A DNA stretch of 64,000 bases from contig CAJTDB010000022.1 of the NCBI GenBank assembly GCA_910574965.1, forward strand, positions 1 to 64,000, in the 5' to 3' direction. Shown one piece after another: positions 1-7,632 of this stretch (its first letter is position 1; the number at the start of each line of letters is the position of its first letter). Both the position numbers and the translations under genes were made by a program. Under the pieces are notes generated by a model. It searched no databases. It was not told where the DNA came from and saw only the letters and a program-made list of their open reading frames with translations. Source of the DNA: Lachnospiraceae bacterium (GTDB taxonomy: Bacteria > Bacillota > Clostridia > Lachnospirales > Lachnospiraceae).

Positions 1-2
1 TA

Positions 3-46
3 AAATGCCCATAATCCTTTTAAGGGGAGATTATGGGCATTTTTCA
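3..46 (+). terminator. Intrinsic terminator at the left edge
   Basis: A 13-15 bp inverted repeat (AATGCCCATAATC pairing with GATTATGGGCATT) with a short AT-rich loop is followed by TTTTTC. It probably ends a gene just left of the window. The first three bases, taa, could be that gene's stop codon. Confidence 0.8.
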
Positions 47-131
47 ATTTTAATTTGCACTGTTGTAATAAAGTTTCAATCTGGATAACTCAAATGTGTA
101 ACATCTATGCTTAAGTTTATGATGTTGGGCC

Positions 132-788
132 ATGGTGATTGCCTACATCTTCCTGCATTTCTTCTGGTTCTTCGGCGTGAACGGCGGTTCCGTCGTAGGT
201 GCGGTATTTAACCCGATTCTGCAGACTTTGTCCGCAGAGAATCTGGCGGCGTTCCAGGCAGGAGATGCCATGCCGAACATTATCTGTCAGCAGTTTCAGG
301 ACCTGTTTGCTACCTTTGGCGGCGCCGGATCCACACTTTCGCTTCTGATTGCCATGCTGCTCTTCTGTAAGTCCAAGCGGATTAAAGAGCTGGGCAAGCT
401 GGCGATTATTCCGGGATGCTTTGGTATTAATGAGCCGATCATATTCGGTCTTCCGATTCTGTTAAACCCGCTGATGCTGATTCCGTTTATGCTGGTGCCC
501 ACGATTAATATCGTGATTTCCTATATCTGTATGAGTATCGGGCTGGTGCCGATCTGTACAGGTGTTGCGATTCCCTGGACCATGCCTGTTATTATTTCTG
601 GATTTTTGTCTACCGGATGGCAGGGGGCGGTCCTTCAGGCACTGCTGCTGATTCTGGGCGTGTTCCTGTATATGCCATTTATTAAGATGATGGATAAACA
701 ATATCTGACAGACGAGACAAAAGCAGCGGATCACACAGACGATGAGGACGATTTCTCACTGGACGATCTGTCCTTTGATGATATGTAA
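132..788 (+). pseudogene. 5'-truncated PTS EIIC, lactose/cellobiose type (C-terminal half only)
   Basis: The 218 residues match the C-terminal half of a CelB/ChbC-type EIIC permease, the membrane channel of a cellobiose/chitobiose phosphotransferase system. Seen: a HFFWFFGVNGGSVV segment (the family's WxxGIHG region), the FGINEPIIFGLPI signature, several hydrophobic spans and an acidic tail ending DDLSFDDM. Full EIIC proteins are about 420-450 residues, so roughly the first 200 are missing. The reading frame is closed by TGA at 120-122, no Shine-Dalgarno precedes the ATG at 132, and a terminator of another gene ends about 90 bp upstream. I infer a deletion or rearrangement remnant; an assembly join is also possible. 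The next gene follows by 36 bp, so the remnant may still be transcribed with the downstream group. Confidence 0.75.
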
Positions 789-824
789 ACTGCCGTTTAC
801 AAAGTTTCAGAATGGAGGAACAGG

Positions 825-1349
825 ATGAAAATCATAATGATATTTGACCAGATCCAGTCCGGTCTTGGAACAAAAGACGATACTATGGTGCCTCTGACCG
901 GGAAAAAAGAGGCCGTAGGGCCTGCGGTGATGATGCAGCCTTATTTAAAGGAGACCGATGGCCGGGTAGTTGCCTGTCTTTGCTGCGGCAACGGAACATA
1001 TCTGGCGGATCCGGAGGAAGTAAGCCGGAAGCTGTGTGCCATGGTGAAAAAGCTGCAGCCCGATGTGGTCATATGCGGACCGGCGTTTAACTACGCAGAT
1101 TACGCGGCTATGTGTGCAAAAGTAGCTGTGGACATTAACAAGACCGCAGGAATAAAGGCATTTGCGGCTATGTCTCAGGAAAATGAAACGGTAATCGCCG
1201 AGTATAAGGACCAGGTGCTTATTGTAAAGACACCGAAGAAAGGCGGCATGGGACTGAATGATTCTTTGAAAAATATCTGCCATGTGGCGAAAGCGCTGGC
1301 GGATAACAGCGCGGAGCTTCAGAAGCTGAAAGAGAACGTCTGCTTCTGA
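825..1349 (+). CDS. GrdB-related reductase-family protein (no selenocysteine)
   Basis: The 174-residue protein resembles the N-terminal part of GrdB, the substrate-binding selenoprotein of glycine/betaine/sarcosine reductases. Seen: an opening MKIIMIFDQIQSGLG, a CLCCGNGTYL segment and the GrdB-like PDVVICGPAFNYADYAAMC stretch. True GrdB proteins are about 430 residues and carry selenocysteine in the C-terminal part, which is absent here, so reductase activity is not implied. A good ribosome site (ggagg) lies before the ATG at 825. It heads a run of genes for glycosylasparaginase, dipeptidase and CutC on the same strand. A role in amide or peptide substrate handling is inferred from these neighbours only. 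Confidence 0.65.
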   Translation: MKIIMIFDQIQSGLGTKDDTMVPLTGKKEAVGPAVMMQPYLKETDGRVVACLCCGNGTYLADPEEVSRKLCAMVKKLQPDVVICGPAFNYADYAAMCAKVAVDINKTAGIKAFAAMSQENETVIAEYKDQVLIVKTPKKGGMGLNDSLKNICHVAKALADNSAELQKLKENVCF

Positions 1350-1368
1350 CCGGACCGCAAAGCAGAGC

Positions 1369-1410
1369 CTGCCGGAAGGGAATCTCCTGCCATGGAAGAC
1401 CTTCCGGCAG
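1369..1410 (+). other. Intercistronic hairpin without a U-tract
   Basis: CTGCCGGAAGG at 1369 pairs with CCTTCCGGCAG ending at 1410. No run of T follows, so it is more likely an mRNA-stability or processing hairpin between the GrdB-like gene and the asparaginase gene than a terminator. Confidence 0.5.
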
Positions 1411-1461
1411 AACTGTATTATTTTATATAACAAAATGTATTAAAAATAGGAGGTACGTATT

Positions 1462-2418
1462 ATGTGGGGGATGATTGCAACCTGGAGAATGGCCGCAGAA
1501 GGTGTGGAAAAAGGTGCTCATATGCTGGCAAATGGAGACAATGCCGGCGATGCCATTGAGACAGCCATTCGGGAGGTGGAAGATTTTCCGTATTATAAAT
1601 CCGTAGGCTACGGCGGACTTCCCAATGAGGAGATGGAAGTGGAACTGGATGCTGCATTTATGGATGGGGATACGCTGGATATCGGTGCTGTGGCGGCAGT
1701 CAAGGACTACGCCAATCCGGTATCCATTGCCCGCCGCTTAAGCAGGGAAAAGGTCAACAGTATGCTTGTAGGGGCAGGGGCGGAAAAGTTTGCCCATAAA
1801 GAAGGCTTTGAGCGCAGGAACATGCTGACGGACCGGGCAAAAGCCCATTACCGCAAGCGGGTGAAGGAACAGAGGGAATCAGAGCTGAAACCCTATTCGG
1901 GCCATGATACGGTAGGTATGGTCTGTCTGGACTGTGCCGGCAAAGTAACAGCGGCAACGTCGACCAGCGGACTTTTTATGAAGAAAAAAGGGCGGGTAGG
2001 GGATTCGCCTATTGCCGGTTCCGGTTTTTACGCAGACAGTAAGGTGGGCGGAGCCAGCGCCACCGGTCTGGGGGAAGATCTGATGAAGGGCTGTATTTCC
2101 TATGAGATCGTTCGGCTGATGAAAGAGGGAATGCATCCCCAGGAAGCCTGCGAGACGGCGGTAAGGCGTCTGGATGCAGAGCTTCGGGAACGGCGCGGGA
2201 AAGCCGGGGATCTGTCTCTGATTGCCATGAACAATGCGGGAGAATGGGGCGTGGCTACGAATATTGACGGATTTTCCTTTACGGTAGTTACAGAGGACCA
2301 AAAACTTCAGGTGTATCTGGCGGAACGAAAAGAAGACGGATGCTGTACCTTTGTGCCGGCTTCCAAAGAGTGGATGGAAGAGTACATGCGGACCCGTATG
2401 GCGCCCATCGAAGAATAG
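1462..2418 (+). CDS. N4-(beta-N-acetylglucosaminyl)-L-asparaginase (Ntn hydrolase)
   Basis: This is a glycosylasparaginase/isoaspartyl peptidase of the Asparaginase_2 (T2) family, which cleaves the amide between N-acetylglucosamine and asparagine or hydrolyses isoaspartyl peptides. It is made as a precursor that self-cleaves before a catalytic threonine. Seen: the cleavage site GHDTVG with Thr150 as the expected nucleophile, followed by the substrate-pocket region TSTSGLFMKKKGRVGDSP and GSGFYAD. The 318-residue length is normal and there is no signal peptide, so it acts in the cytoplasm. An ideal AGGAGG precedes the ATG. With the adjacent dipeptidase it suggests turnover of glycopeptide or modified asparagine compounds (inference). 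Confidence 0.85.
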   Translation: MWGMIATWRMAAEGVEKGAHMLANGDNAGDAIETAIREVEDFPYYKSVGYGGLPNEEMEVELDAAFMDGDTLDIGAVAAVKDYANPVSIARRLSREKVNSMLVGAGAEKFAHKEGFERRNMLTDRAKAHYRKRVKEQRESELKPYSGHDTVGMVCLDCAGKVTAATSTSGLFMKKKGRVGDSPIAGSGFYADSKVGGASATGLGEDLMKGCISYEIVRLMKEGMHPQEACETAVRRLDAELRERRGKAGDLSLIAMNNAGEWGVATNIDGFSFTVVTEDQKLQVYLAERKEDGCCTFVPASKEWMEEYMRTRMAPIEE

Positions 2419-2439
2419 CCGGCAGACTTGGGGGATCAT

Positions 2440-3540
2440 ATGGAACAGAAAATTCTGGAAAAAATAAATGCGTGCAAAGACCAGATGCTAAAGGATATTC
2501 GAAGCCTGGTAAAAATCGACAGTGTGGAGACGGCGGCAGTTCCAGGTGCGCCGTTTGGACCAGGGGTACAAAAGGCTCTCCAAAAAGCTCTGGAAATGGG
2601 AGAGCGGCTGGGCTTTCGCACCGTGAACTTTGATAACTATATCGGTTATGTGGAATACGGCAAAGGGGAAGACTATGTATGTGCCATCGGCCATGTGGAT
2701 GTGGTTCCCCCTGGAGATGGCTGGAGACAGCCGCCCTTCTCCGGCCATATGGAGGAAGGCACACTGTACGGACGGGGAGTTCTGGACAACAAAGGTCCGA
2801 TCATAGCCTGCCTGTATGGCCTGTACGTTTTAAAAGAGCTGGGCTATGAGCCAAAACATAGGATCCGGATTATCTTCGGCTGCGATGAGGAGTCCGGGTT
2901 TGAGGATCTGTCCTGGTATCTTGCAAAGGAAAAGCCGCCTCTGTACGGATTTACACCGGACTGCAAGTTTCCGGTAGTCTACGCAGAGCGTGGACGCGCC
3001 GTGATCCGTGTGAAAGCAGAGGAAATGGAGCCGTTTTGTGATTTTGTAACTCAGTATTTTATCGGTGCCAAAAATACCGGCGACCGGCTGGGAATCGACT
3101 TTTCACATCCGGAATACGGAACAATGGAAATGCGCGGTTACAAACTTGGAATGGATGGGCAGAATCTTTATTTTGAAGCAGCGCTCAGTTATCCGGCGGG
3201 GCATTCTATAGAAGAGATCATGGAAACAATCCAGAAGAAGGCAAAAGGACAAAGTGTGCTCCTGCCTCAAAATTACGATCCGGTGGTATTTGACAAGGAA
3301 AGCCCTATGGTGCAGGCGCTGAAAGAGTGCTACGAGCTGGTAACCGGGGAGGACGGGACGCCGGTTACGACAACCGGGGGAACTTATGCCAAGGCTATGC
3401 CGGGGATCGTGCCCTTTGGTCCAAGCTTTGCAGGCCAGAAAGGGATCGGACACAACCCCAATGAGTGGATGAAAGCAGACGATCTTGTAAAAAATGCAAA
3501 AATATATGCCTTAGGGCTTTACCGGCTGGGACTTTTGTAG
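2440..3540 (+). CDS. M20-family metallodipeptidase (PepV/Sapep-like)
   Basis: A zinc- or manganese-dependent dipeptidase of peptidase family M20. Seen: GHVDVVPPGDGW (His85 metal ligand, Asp87), LDNKGP with bridging Asp116, the CDEESG general-base and ligand pair (Glu150/Glu151) and a C-terminal IGHNPNEW with a likely last ligand His. The start is set at the ATG at 2440 because GGGGGAT lies just upstream; an in-frame TTG at 2428 would add four residues. At 366 residues it is about 100 shorter than classical PepV, so the lid domain may be reduced. It follows the glycosylasparaginase by about 20 bp and probably shares its transcript. Substrate specificity cannot be read from the sequence. Confidence 0.8.
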   Translation: MEQKILEKINACKDQMLKDIRSLVKIDSVETAAVPGAPFGPGVQKALQKALEMGERLGFRTVNFDNYIGYVEYGKGEDYVCAIGHVDVVPPGDGWRQPPFSGHMEEGTLYGRGVLDNKGPIIACLYGLYVLKELGYEPKHRIRIIFGCDEESGFEDLSWYLAKEKPPLYGFTPDCKFPVVYAERGRAVIRVKAEEMEPFCDFVTQYFIGAKNTGDRLGIDFSHPEYGTMEMRGYKLGMDGQNLYFEAALSYPAGHSIEEIMETIQKKAKGQSVLLPQNYDPVVFDKESPMVQALKECYELVTGEDGTPVTTTGGTYAKAMPGIVPFGPSFAGQKGIGHNPNEWMKADDLVKNAKIYALGLYRLGLL

Positions 3541-3569
3541 TTTAATGGAAAGAGAAAGAAAAGGCAGTA

Positions 3570-4337
3570 ATGATGACAGATAAAATAGTGGAAATCTGCT
3601 GCGGCAGTTATGAGGATGCAAAACAGGCGGCCCTTGGGGGCGCTGAGCGTATTGAGCTGAACAGTGCTTTGATGCTGGGCGGGCTGACGCCTACGGAGAC
3701 GACTCTTCGTATGGTGAAAGAAGAGTTCCCGGATCTGAAAGTAGTTGCTATGGTGCGCCCAAGAGGTGCGGGCTTCTGCTATTCGGAGACGGAGTTTCAG
3801 GTGATGAAAAGAGAGTGCCGGGAACTGCTTCGGTGCCATGCGGACGGGATTGCTTTCGGATGCCTTCGCGAGGATGCTTCACTGGATGAGCAAAAGAACC
3901 GGGAGCTGATCGGGCTGATTCGGGATATGGGAAAGGAAGCGGTATTTCACCGGGCCTTTGACTGCTCTAAGGATCCGTTCCAGGTGATGGAGCAGTTGAT
4001 TGACATGGGCGTGAATCGGGTGCTGACCAGCGGTCTGGAGCCGAAAGCGTTCGAGGGCCGGGAACTGATTCGAAAGCTGCAGGCAGACTACGGAAAGGAC
4101 ATTCAGATCCTGGCAGGCAGCGGAGTCAACAAAGACAATGCCCTTACGATTATGGAATACACAGGAATCTCTCAGGTGCACAGTTCCTGTAAGGCATGGG
4201 CAAACGATCCGACGACGGTACAAAACGGCATCTCTTACAGCATTGCGTCCGGAGAACGAAAGTTCTGCTATGACGTAGTATCCGCAGAGCTGGTAAAAGA
4301 ACTGATCTGCAAAGTAAATGGAAATGTCCCCGGCTAA
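3570..4337 (+). CDS. cutC: CutC-family TIM-barrel protein
   Basis: The protein belongs to the CutC family (copper homeostasis protein by name; the biochemical role is unsettled). Seen: the N-terminal VEICCGSYEDAKQAALGGAERIELN, quoted here only as its start VEICCGSYEDA, plus VVAMVRPRGAGFCY, VFHRAFDCSKDP, RVLTSGLEPKAFEG and ILAGSGVN, which are the regular family blocks. Length 255 is typical. Two ATG codons stand in tandem at 3570 and 3573 and the ribosome site is weak. The gene follows the dipeptidase by 29 bp and is likely in the same operon. Many gut Clostridia keep cutC in sugar or peptide catabolic operons, so the copper label should not be over-read. Confidence 0.85.
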   Translation: MMTDKIVEICCGSYEDAKQAALGGAERIELNSALMLGGLTPTETTLRMVKEEFPDLKVVAMVRPRGAGFCYSETEFQVMKRECRELLRCHADGIAFGCLREDASLDEQKNRELIGLIRDMGKEAVFHRAFDCSKDPFQVMEQLIDMGVNRVLTSGLEPKAFEGRELIRKLQADYGKDIQILAGSGVNKDNALTIMEYTGISQVHSSCKAWANDPTTVQNGISYSIASGERKFCYDVVSAELVKELICKVNGNVPG

Positions 4338-4420
4338 TACAGGGGCAGTCCTGCCTGGTCCGGCAGGGCGGATCAAAAGCTGTCATAAACACTACCGGAA
4401 AAGCAGGGGGAACAGGCACT

Positions 4421-5293
4421 ATGTTTGCACGATATAAAAGGAACAAGATCATACGCAGGCTGATTACGATTCTGGCGGTCACGGCGTCTGCACTGCTGCA
4501 GACCTTTGTAATACAGACCTTTATCCGTCCGTCAGGACTCCTGTCAGGGGGATTTACAGGAATTGCGATTCTGATTAATGACATTGCGTCTTTATATGGA
4601 GGAAGCTTTTCCATATCCCTTGGTATGCTTGTGCTGAATATTCCGGTGGCGCTGCTGTGCAGCCGGAGCATTAGTCCGCGGTTTACTTTTTATTCTTTGA
4701 TGCAGGTTTTTCTGGCCAGCCTTTTTCTGAAAGTCTTTCAGTTTCAGCCGTTGTTTGACGATCCTATGCTGAATGTGATCTTTGGAGGCTTTCTCTACGG
4801 CATCTCCATTGCGATTGCCCTGAAGGGGAATGCATCTACAGGCGGAACGGACTTTATTGCTCTGTACGTGTCCAACAAGACCGGGCGTTCTATATGGGAA
4901 CATGTGTTCGCCGGAAACGTGGTGATTCTGTGCATTTTCGGTTTTATGTTCGGATGGATCTATGCAGGGTACTCCATCTTATTCCAGTTTATCTCCACCA
5001 GGACGGTGTCTTCCTTCCATCACCGCTATGAGCGTGTGACGCTGCAGATTACTACAATGCATGCAGAGACTGTAATCAAGGCTTATGTAAAGAAATATCG
5101 CCATGGAATTTCCTGCGTGGAAGCCGTAGGCGGCTACAGCCATAAGAAAATGTATTTGCTGCATACGGTAGTCTCTTCCTATGAGGCGTCGGAAGTCATC
5201 GACCTTATGCGGGGAGAGGACCCTCATATTATCATCAACGTGCTGAAGACCCAGAACTTTTATGGAAGCTTTTACCAGGCACCCATCGGGTGA
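4421..5293 (+). CDS. YitT-family membrane protein (DUF161 plus DUF2179)
   Basis: An integral membrane protein with an N-terminal YitT/DUF161 region (about residues 10-200, five or six hydrophobic spans) and a C-terminal cytosolic DUF2179 domain (about 205-285). Seen: FIRPSGLLSGGFTGIAI and ALKGNASTGGTDFIALY, the conserved loops of the family, and a C-terminal end with DPHIIINVLKTQNFYGSF. Length 290 is typical. Molecular function is unknown; some homologues are described as transporters. GGGGGAA before the ATG is the ribosome site. It closes the first gene block and faces the ROK gene across a shared hairpin. Confidence 0.85.
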   Translation: MFARYKRNKIIRRLITILAVTASALLQTFVIQTFIRPSGLLSGGFTGIAILINDIASLYGGSFSISLGMLVLNIPVALLCSRSISPRFTFYSLMQVFLASLFLKVFQFQPLFDDPMLNVIFGGFLYGISIAIALKGNASTGGTDFIALYVSNKTGRSIWEHVFAGNVVILCIFGFMFGWIYAGYSILFQFISTRTVSSFHHRYERVTLQITTMHAETVIKAYVKKYRHGISCVEAVGGYSHKKMYLLHTVVSSYEASEVIDLMRGEDPHIIINVLKTQNFYGSFYQAPIG

Positions 5294-5298
5294 CGGAA

Positions 5299-5371
5299 AA
5301 GGCGGCCCTGGCTTCCATCCGGAAACACTGTACCCATGACAGTGCTTCCGGATGGAAGCCGGGGCCGCCTT
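5299..5371. terminator. Long bidirectional hairpin between convergent genes
   Basis: AAGGCGGCCCTGGCTTCCAT pairs with the mirror stretch ending GGGCCGCCTT, giving an almost perfect stem of about 25 bp, with a second small stem (CACTGT/ACAGTG) in the loop. It lies between the ends of the convergent yitT-like and ROK genes. Flanking T-runs are short on both sides. Confidence 0.7.
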
Positions 5372-5407
5372 CTGCGTTGTTCTTTTCGTCTGATATCCAG
5401 AAAATTC

Positions 5408-6526
5408 TCACACTTTCGACAAAAACATTTCCACATTCAAAAGCGCCGCTCCGACAGCGGTAGAAAACCGTTTGTAACGGCATACGCGGAAATAATCCGC
5501 ATTTTCATGATAAGTATTGCGACTGCTCAGCATGTCCCGGATCTGGTCTGTGTATTCATCGAGATAGGCGCCTACATAACCTCCGGCGATGATGGGGCAG
5601 TCAAAAAGCATCTTCAGGTTGTTGACGGTGATGGTCAGGTATTCCAGATATTCTCTCCAGACGGCCATATGCTTTTCGCTTTTTTCGCGGAGGCATTGGA
5701 AAAAACGGTCCAGGCTGCCCTCCGCCTGATCGGACAGAAGAAGTGCGGACAGATAGGCGTCCACACATCCTTTCTTTCCGCAGTAACAGAGGCGTCCGTC
5801 ATTGACGAGAGTGACATGGCCGATCTCGCCGCCTTCATAAGTTTCTCCCCAGTACAGATGATTGTTGTTCAGGATAGCGCCGCCGATGGTGTTGTTGAGG
5901 GACAAATAAAAGGTGTTTTTGGCTCCTTTGATCTTCCAGTTTTCTGCCAGACCGCCGGCGTTGGCATCGTTGCAGAGAATGCAGGGAAGATCCAGGTATT
6001 TTTCGAAATTTTCCAGAGCTGCGAGATGAAACAGGGTCATATCGCTGTGCAGAGGGGTTTGGTTGGCCATATCCATCATGACAGGCAGGGCAACACCGGC
6101 TCCGAGTACCTGCCGTCTGTCGATGCAGGCTTTTCGGATCAGATCGTCCGCCTGGGTCCGCAGAAAATCATAATAAGCCTTGTCGGACTGAAATTCCCGC
6201 CGTTCCTTTTGCTTGGCAATGATCTGGCCGCTCAGATCAATCAGCGCAGAATGGACATGATGCGCCGTAATGTCCAGTCCGATGGAATAATACAGAGAGG
6301 GATTGTAGGTGAATGCCTTGGGCGGACGCCCGCCCTGGGAGTTAAAAGTCCCTTTTTCCAGAATATAGTGCTCGGCAGTCAGATGCTTCAGGATCAGATT
6401 GACCGTGGGAAGACTCAGGTCCAGCCGCTCCATCAGGTCATACTTGGACACAGGGCCGTCATTTTCATAAATGTACCGGTATACTTTATTCTGGTTGCTT
6501 TTTTTCAGATCAATGCTGTTGGACAT
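5408..6526 (-). CDS. ROK-family transcriptional regulator (NagC/XylR type)
   Basis: A sugar-responsive repressor with a winged helix-turn-helix (about residues 8-65, with SKYDLMERLDLSLPTVNLIL) joined to a ROK sugar-kinase-like fold. Seen: GLDITAHHVHSALIDLSG (phosphate-binding-like start), the effector-site block GGEIGHVTLV, and the ROK zinc motif CYCGKKGCVD. Length 372 fits regulators rather than free kinases. A perfect promoter on its own strand lies at 6575-6603, directly facing the promoter of the esterase gene. I infer that it controls itself and the esterase/ABC group; the inducing sugar is unknown. Confidence 0.85.
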   Translation of the reverse strand: MSNSIDLKKSNQNKVYRYIYENDGPVSKYDLMERLDLSLPTVNLILKHLTAEHYILEKGTFNSQGGRPPKAFTYNPSLYYSIGLDITAHHVHSALIDLSGQIIAKQKERREFQSDKAYYDFLRTQADDLIRKACIDRRQVLGAGVALPVMMDMANQTPLHSDMTLFHLAALENFEKYLDLPCILCNDANAGGLAENWKIKGAKNTFYLSLNNTIGGAILNNNHLYWGETYEGGEIGHVTLVNDGRLCYCGKKGCVDAYLSALLLSDQAEGSLDRFFQCLREKSEKHMAVWREYLEYLTITVNNLKMLFDCPIIAGGYVGAYLDEYTDQIRDMLSSRNTYHENADYFRVCRYKRFSTAVGAALLNVEMFLSKV

Positions 6527-6574
6527 AATAGAGGGTCTCCCTTATAAGGTATCTGTAATTTGAATGTCATCTTC

Positions 6575-6603
6575 ATTATAAGTTTTAGAAAAATTCATGT
6601 CAA
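6575..6603 (-). promoter_or_regulatory. Promoter of the ROK regulator gene
   Basis: Read on the minus strand: TTGACA (6603-6598), a 17 bp spacer and TATAAT (6580-6575). This is an exact sigma-A consensus, about 50 bp ahead of the ROK start codon. Confidence 0.8.
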
Positions 6604-6639
6604 GAATATATAAAATCTACAAAAAAATGAAATTTGTCA

Positions 6640-6669
6640 TTGACTTTTTATGTACAATGGATATATACT
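6640..6669 (+). promoter_or_regulatory. Promoter of the esterase gene
   Basis: TTGACT (6640-6645), 18 bp spacer, TATACT (6664-6669), about 50 bp ahead of the esterase ATG. The divergent ROK promoter lies only about 36 bp away, so one bound regulator could affect both. Confidence 0.7.
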
Positions 6670-6720
6670 AAAATAGTAATATATAAGTGAAATACAAAAC
6701 TTAAAAAGGGGGGTGGTTAA

Positions 6721-7500
6721 ATGGCATATTTCGTGGGAAATATATATTCAGACTGTCTGAAACAGGACACACAGCTTCACGTGATTGTTCCGCAGGACGA
6801 AAGAGAGTACGCCTGCCAGGAAAAGCCAAAACTGCTGATTCTGCTTCACGGCCTGTCTGATAATGCAGCGACCTGGGTGAGAAAAACATCCATTGAACGG
6901 TATGCACAGGAGTATAATCTGGCGGTCCTGATGCCGGAAGTATACAGAAGCTGGTACTACGATATGGCAAACGGCGTCGATGCATTTTCCTATATCACGA
7001 AAGAACTGCCGATGATTGCAGACAGGCTGTTTCATGTATCCATAAAGAGAGAGGACATGCTGCTGGCGGGCCTGTCCATGGGAGGATACGGTGCGCTTCG
7101 GTGTGTGCTGAAGGCGCCGGAAGTATTTGGATACTGCGGGGCATTTTCCGGGGCCTATGACATCAATGAGATCGTGGAGATCTCCAAGACAGCAGATGCA
7201 CCTTTTGTCATCCGCGGGATGGAAAAGGATCTGAAGGCAGTGGCCGGACTGCAGGGCGAAGTTCCGGAGGAAACGCTGATCCCGGCCTTGCTGGAAAAGG
7301 CGGCAGCGGAGAAAAAGGAGCTGCCTAAGATCTATATGGTATGTGGTACGGAGGATTTTCTCTATCCGCAGACTAAGAAAGTCCGGGCGCTTTGTGAAAA
7401 GGTTGTCAAAGATTTTTGTTATGAAGAGTGTCCGGGAACCCATGAATGGCGGATCTGGGATAAGGCCATAGAGAAAATGCTTGCTATGTATCTAAAGTAA
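6721..7500 (+). CDS. Alpha/beta-hydrolase esterase (EstA/esterase D type)
   Basis: A cytoplasmic carboxylesterase of the putative-esterase (esterase D / tributyrin esterase) family. Seen: oxyanion strand LLILLHGLSDN (residues 38-48), nucleophile elbow AGLSMGG with Ser119, acid GTEDFLY with Asp212 and base PGTHEW with His241, a complete catalytic triad. Length 259 is usual. GGGGGGTGG precedes the ATG. It sits divergent from the ROK regulator and ahead of a ribose-type ABC importer, about 130 bp apart. I infer removal of acetyl or other acyl groups from an imported sugar, but this rests on position alone. Confidence 0.85.
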   Translation: MAYFVGNIYSDCLKQDTQLHVIVPQDEREYACQEKPKLLILLHGLSDNAATWVRKTSIERYAQEYNLAVLMPEVYRSWYYDMANGVDAFSYITKELPMIADRLFHVSIKREDMLLAGLSMGGYGALRCVLKAPEVFGYCGAFSGAYDINEIVEISKTADAPFVIRGMEKDLKAVAGLQGEVPEETLIPALLEKAAAEKKELPKIYMVCGTEDFLYPQTKKVRALCEKVVKDFCYEECPGTHEWRIWDKAIEKMLAMYLK

Positions 7501-7545
7501 ACATGGTCCGGTCCTGAAGGCTTTCCGAACAGGGAGCGGTCCGGG

Positions 7546-7632
7546 CGGATGCAGAACTGAAAATGGTATCGGTCAGTTAAATGCCCGAAGGATTTCGGGA
7601 GACGGATGCAGAACTTTCACAGGAGGTAACAT
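7546..7632 (+). promoter_or_regulatory. Probable diverged copy of the core-hairpin ribosome-site element
   Basis: The 13 bp CGGATGCAGAACT occurs at 7546-7558 and again at 7603-7615, with a small hairpin CCCGAA/TTCGGG (7584-7599) between them. The second copy continues into TTTCACAGGAGG, the ribosome site of the next gene. The layout matches the element ahead of ktrA, ybaB and araA, but the long GCAT/ATGC stem is not clear here. Confidence 0.45.

Noticed and set aside
1347-1410. Selenocysteine readthrough of the GrdB-like TGA with the following hairpin as SECIS
   Set aside because: The residues after the TGA do not match the GrdB selenocysteine region and end after about 26 codons. The hairpin lacks a recognisable bacterial SECIS loop and no Sec machinery is visible.
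5336-6547. 403-codon open frame on the plus strand
   Set aside because: Antisense to the ROK regulator, which has clear domains, a zinc motif and a perfect promoter.
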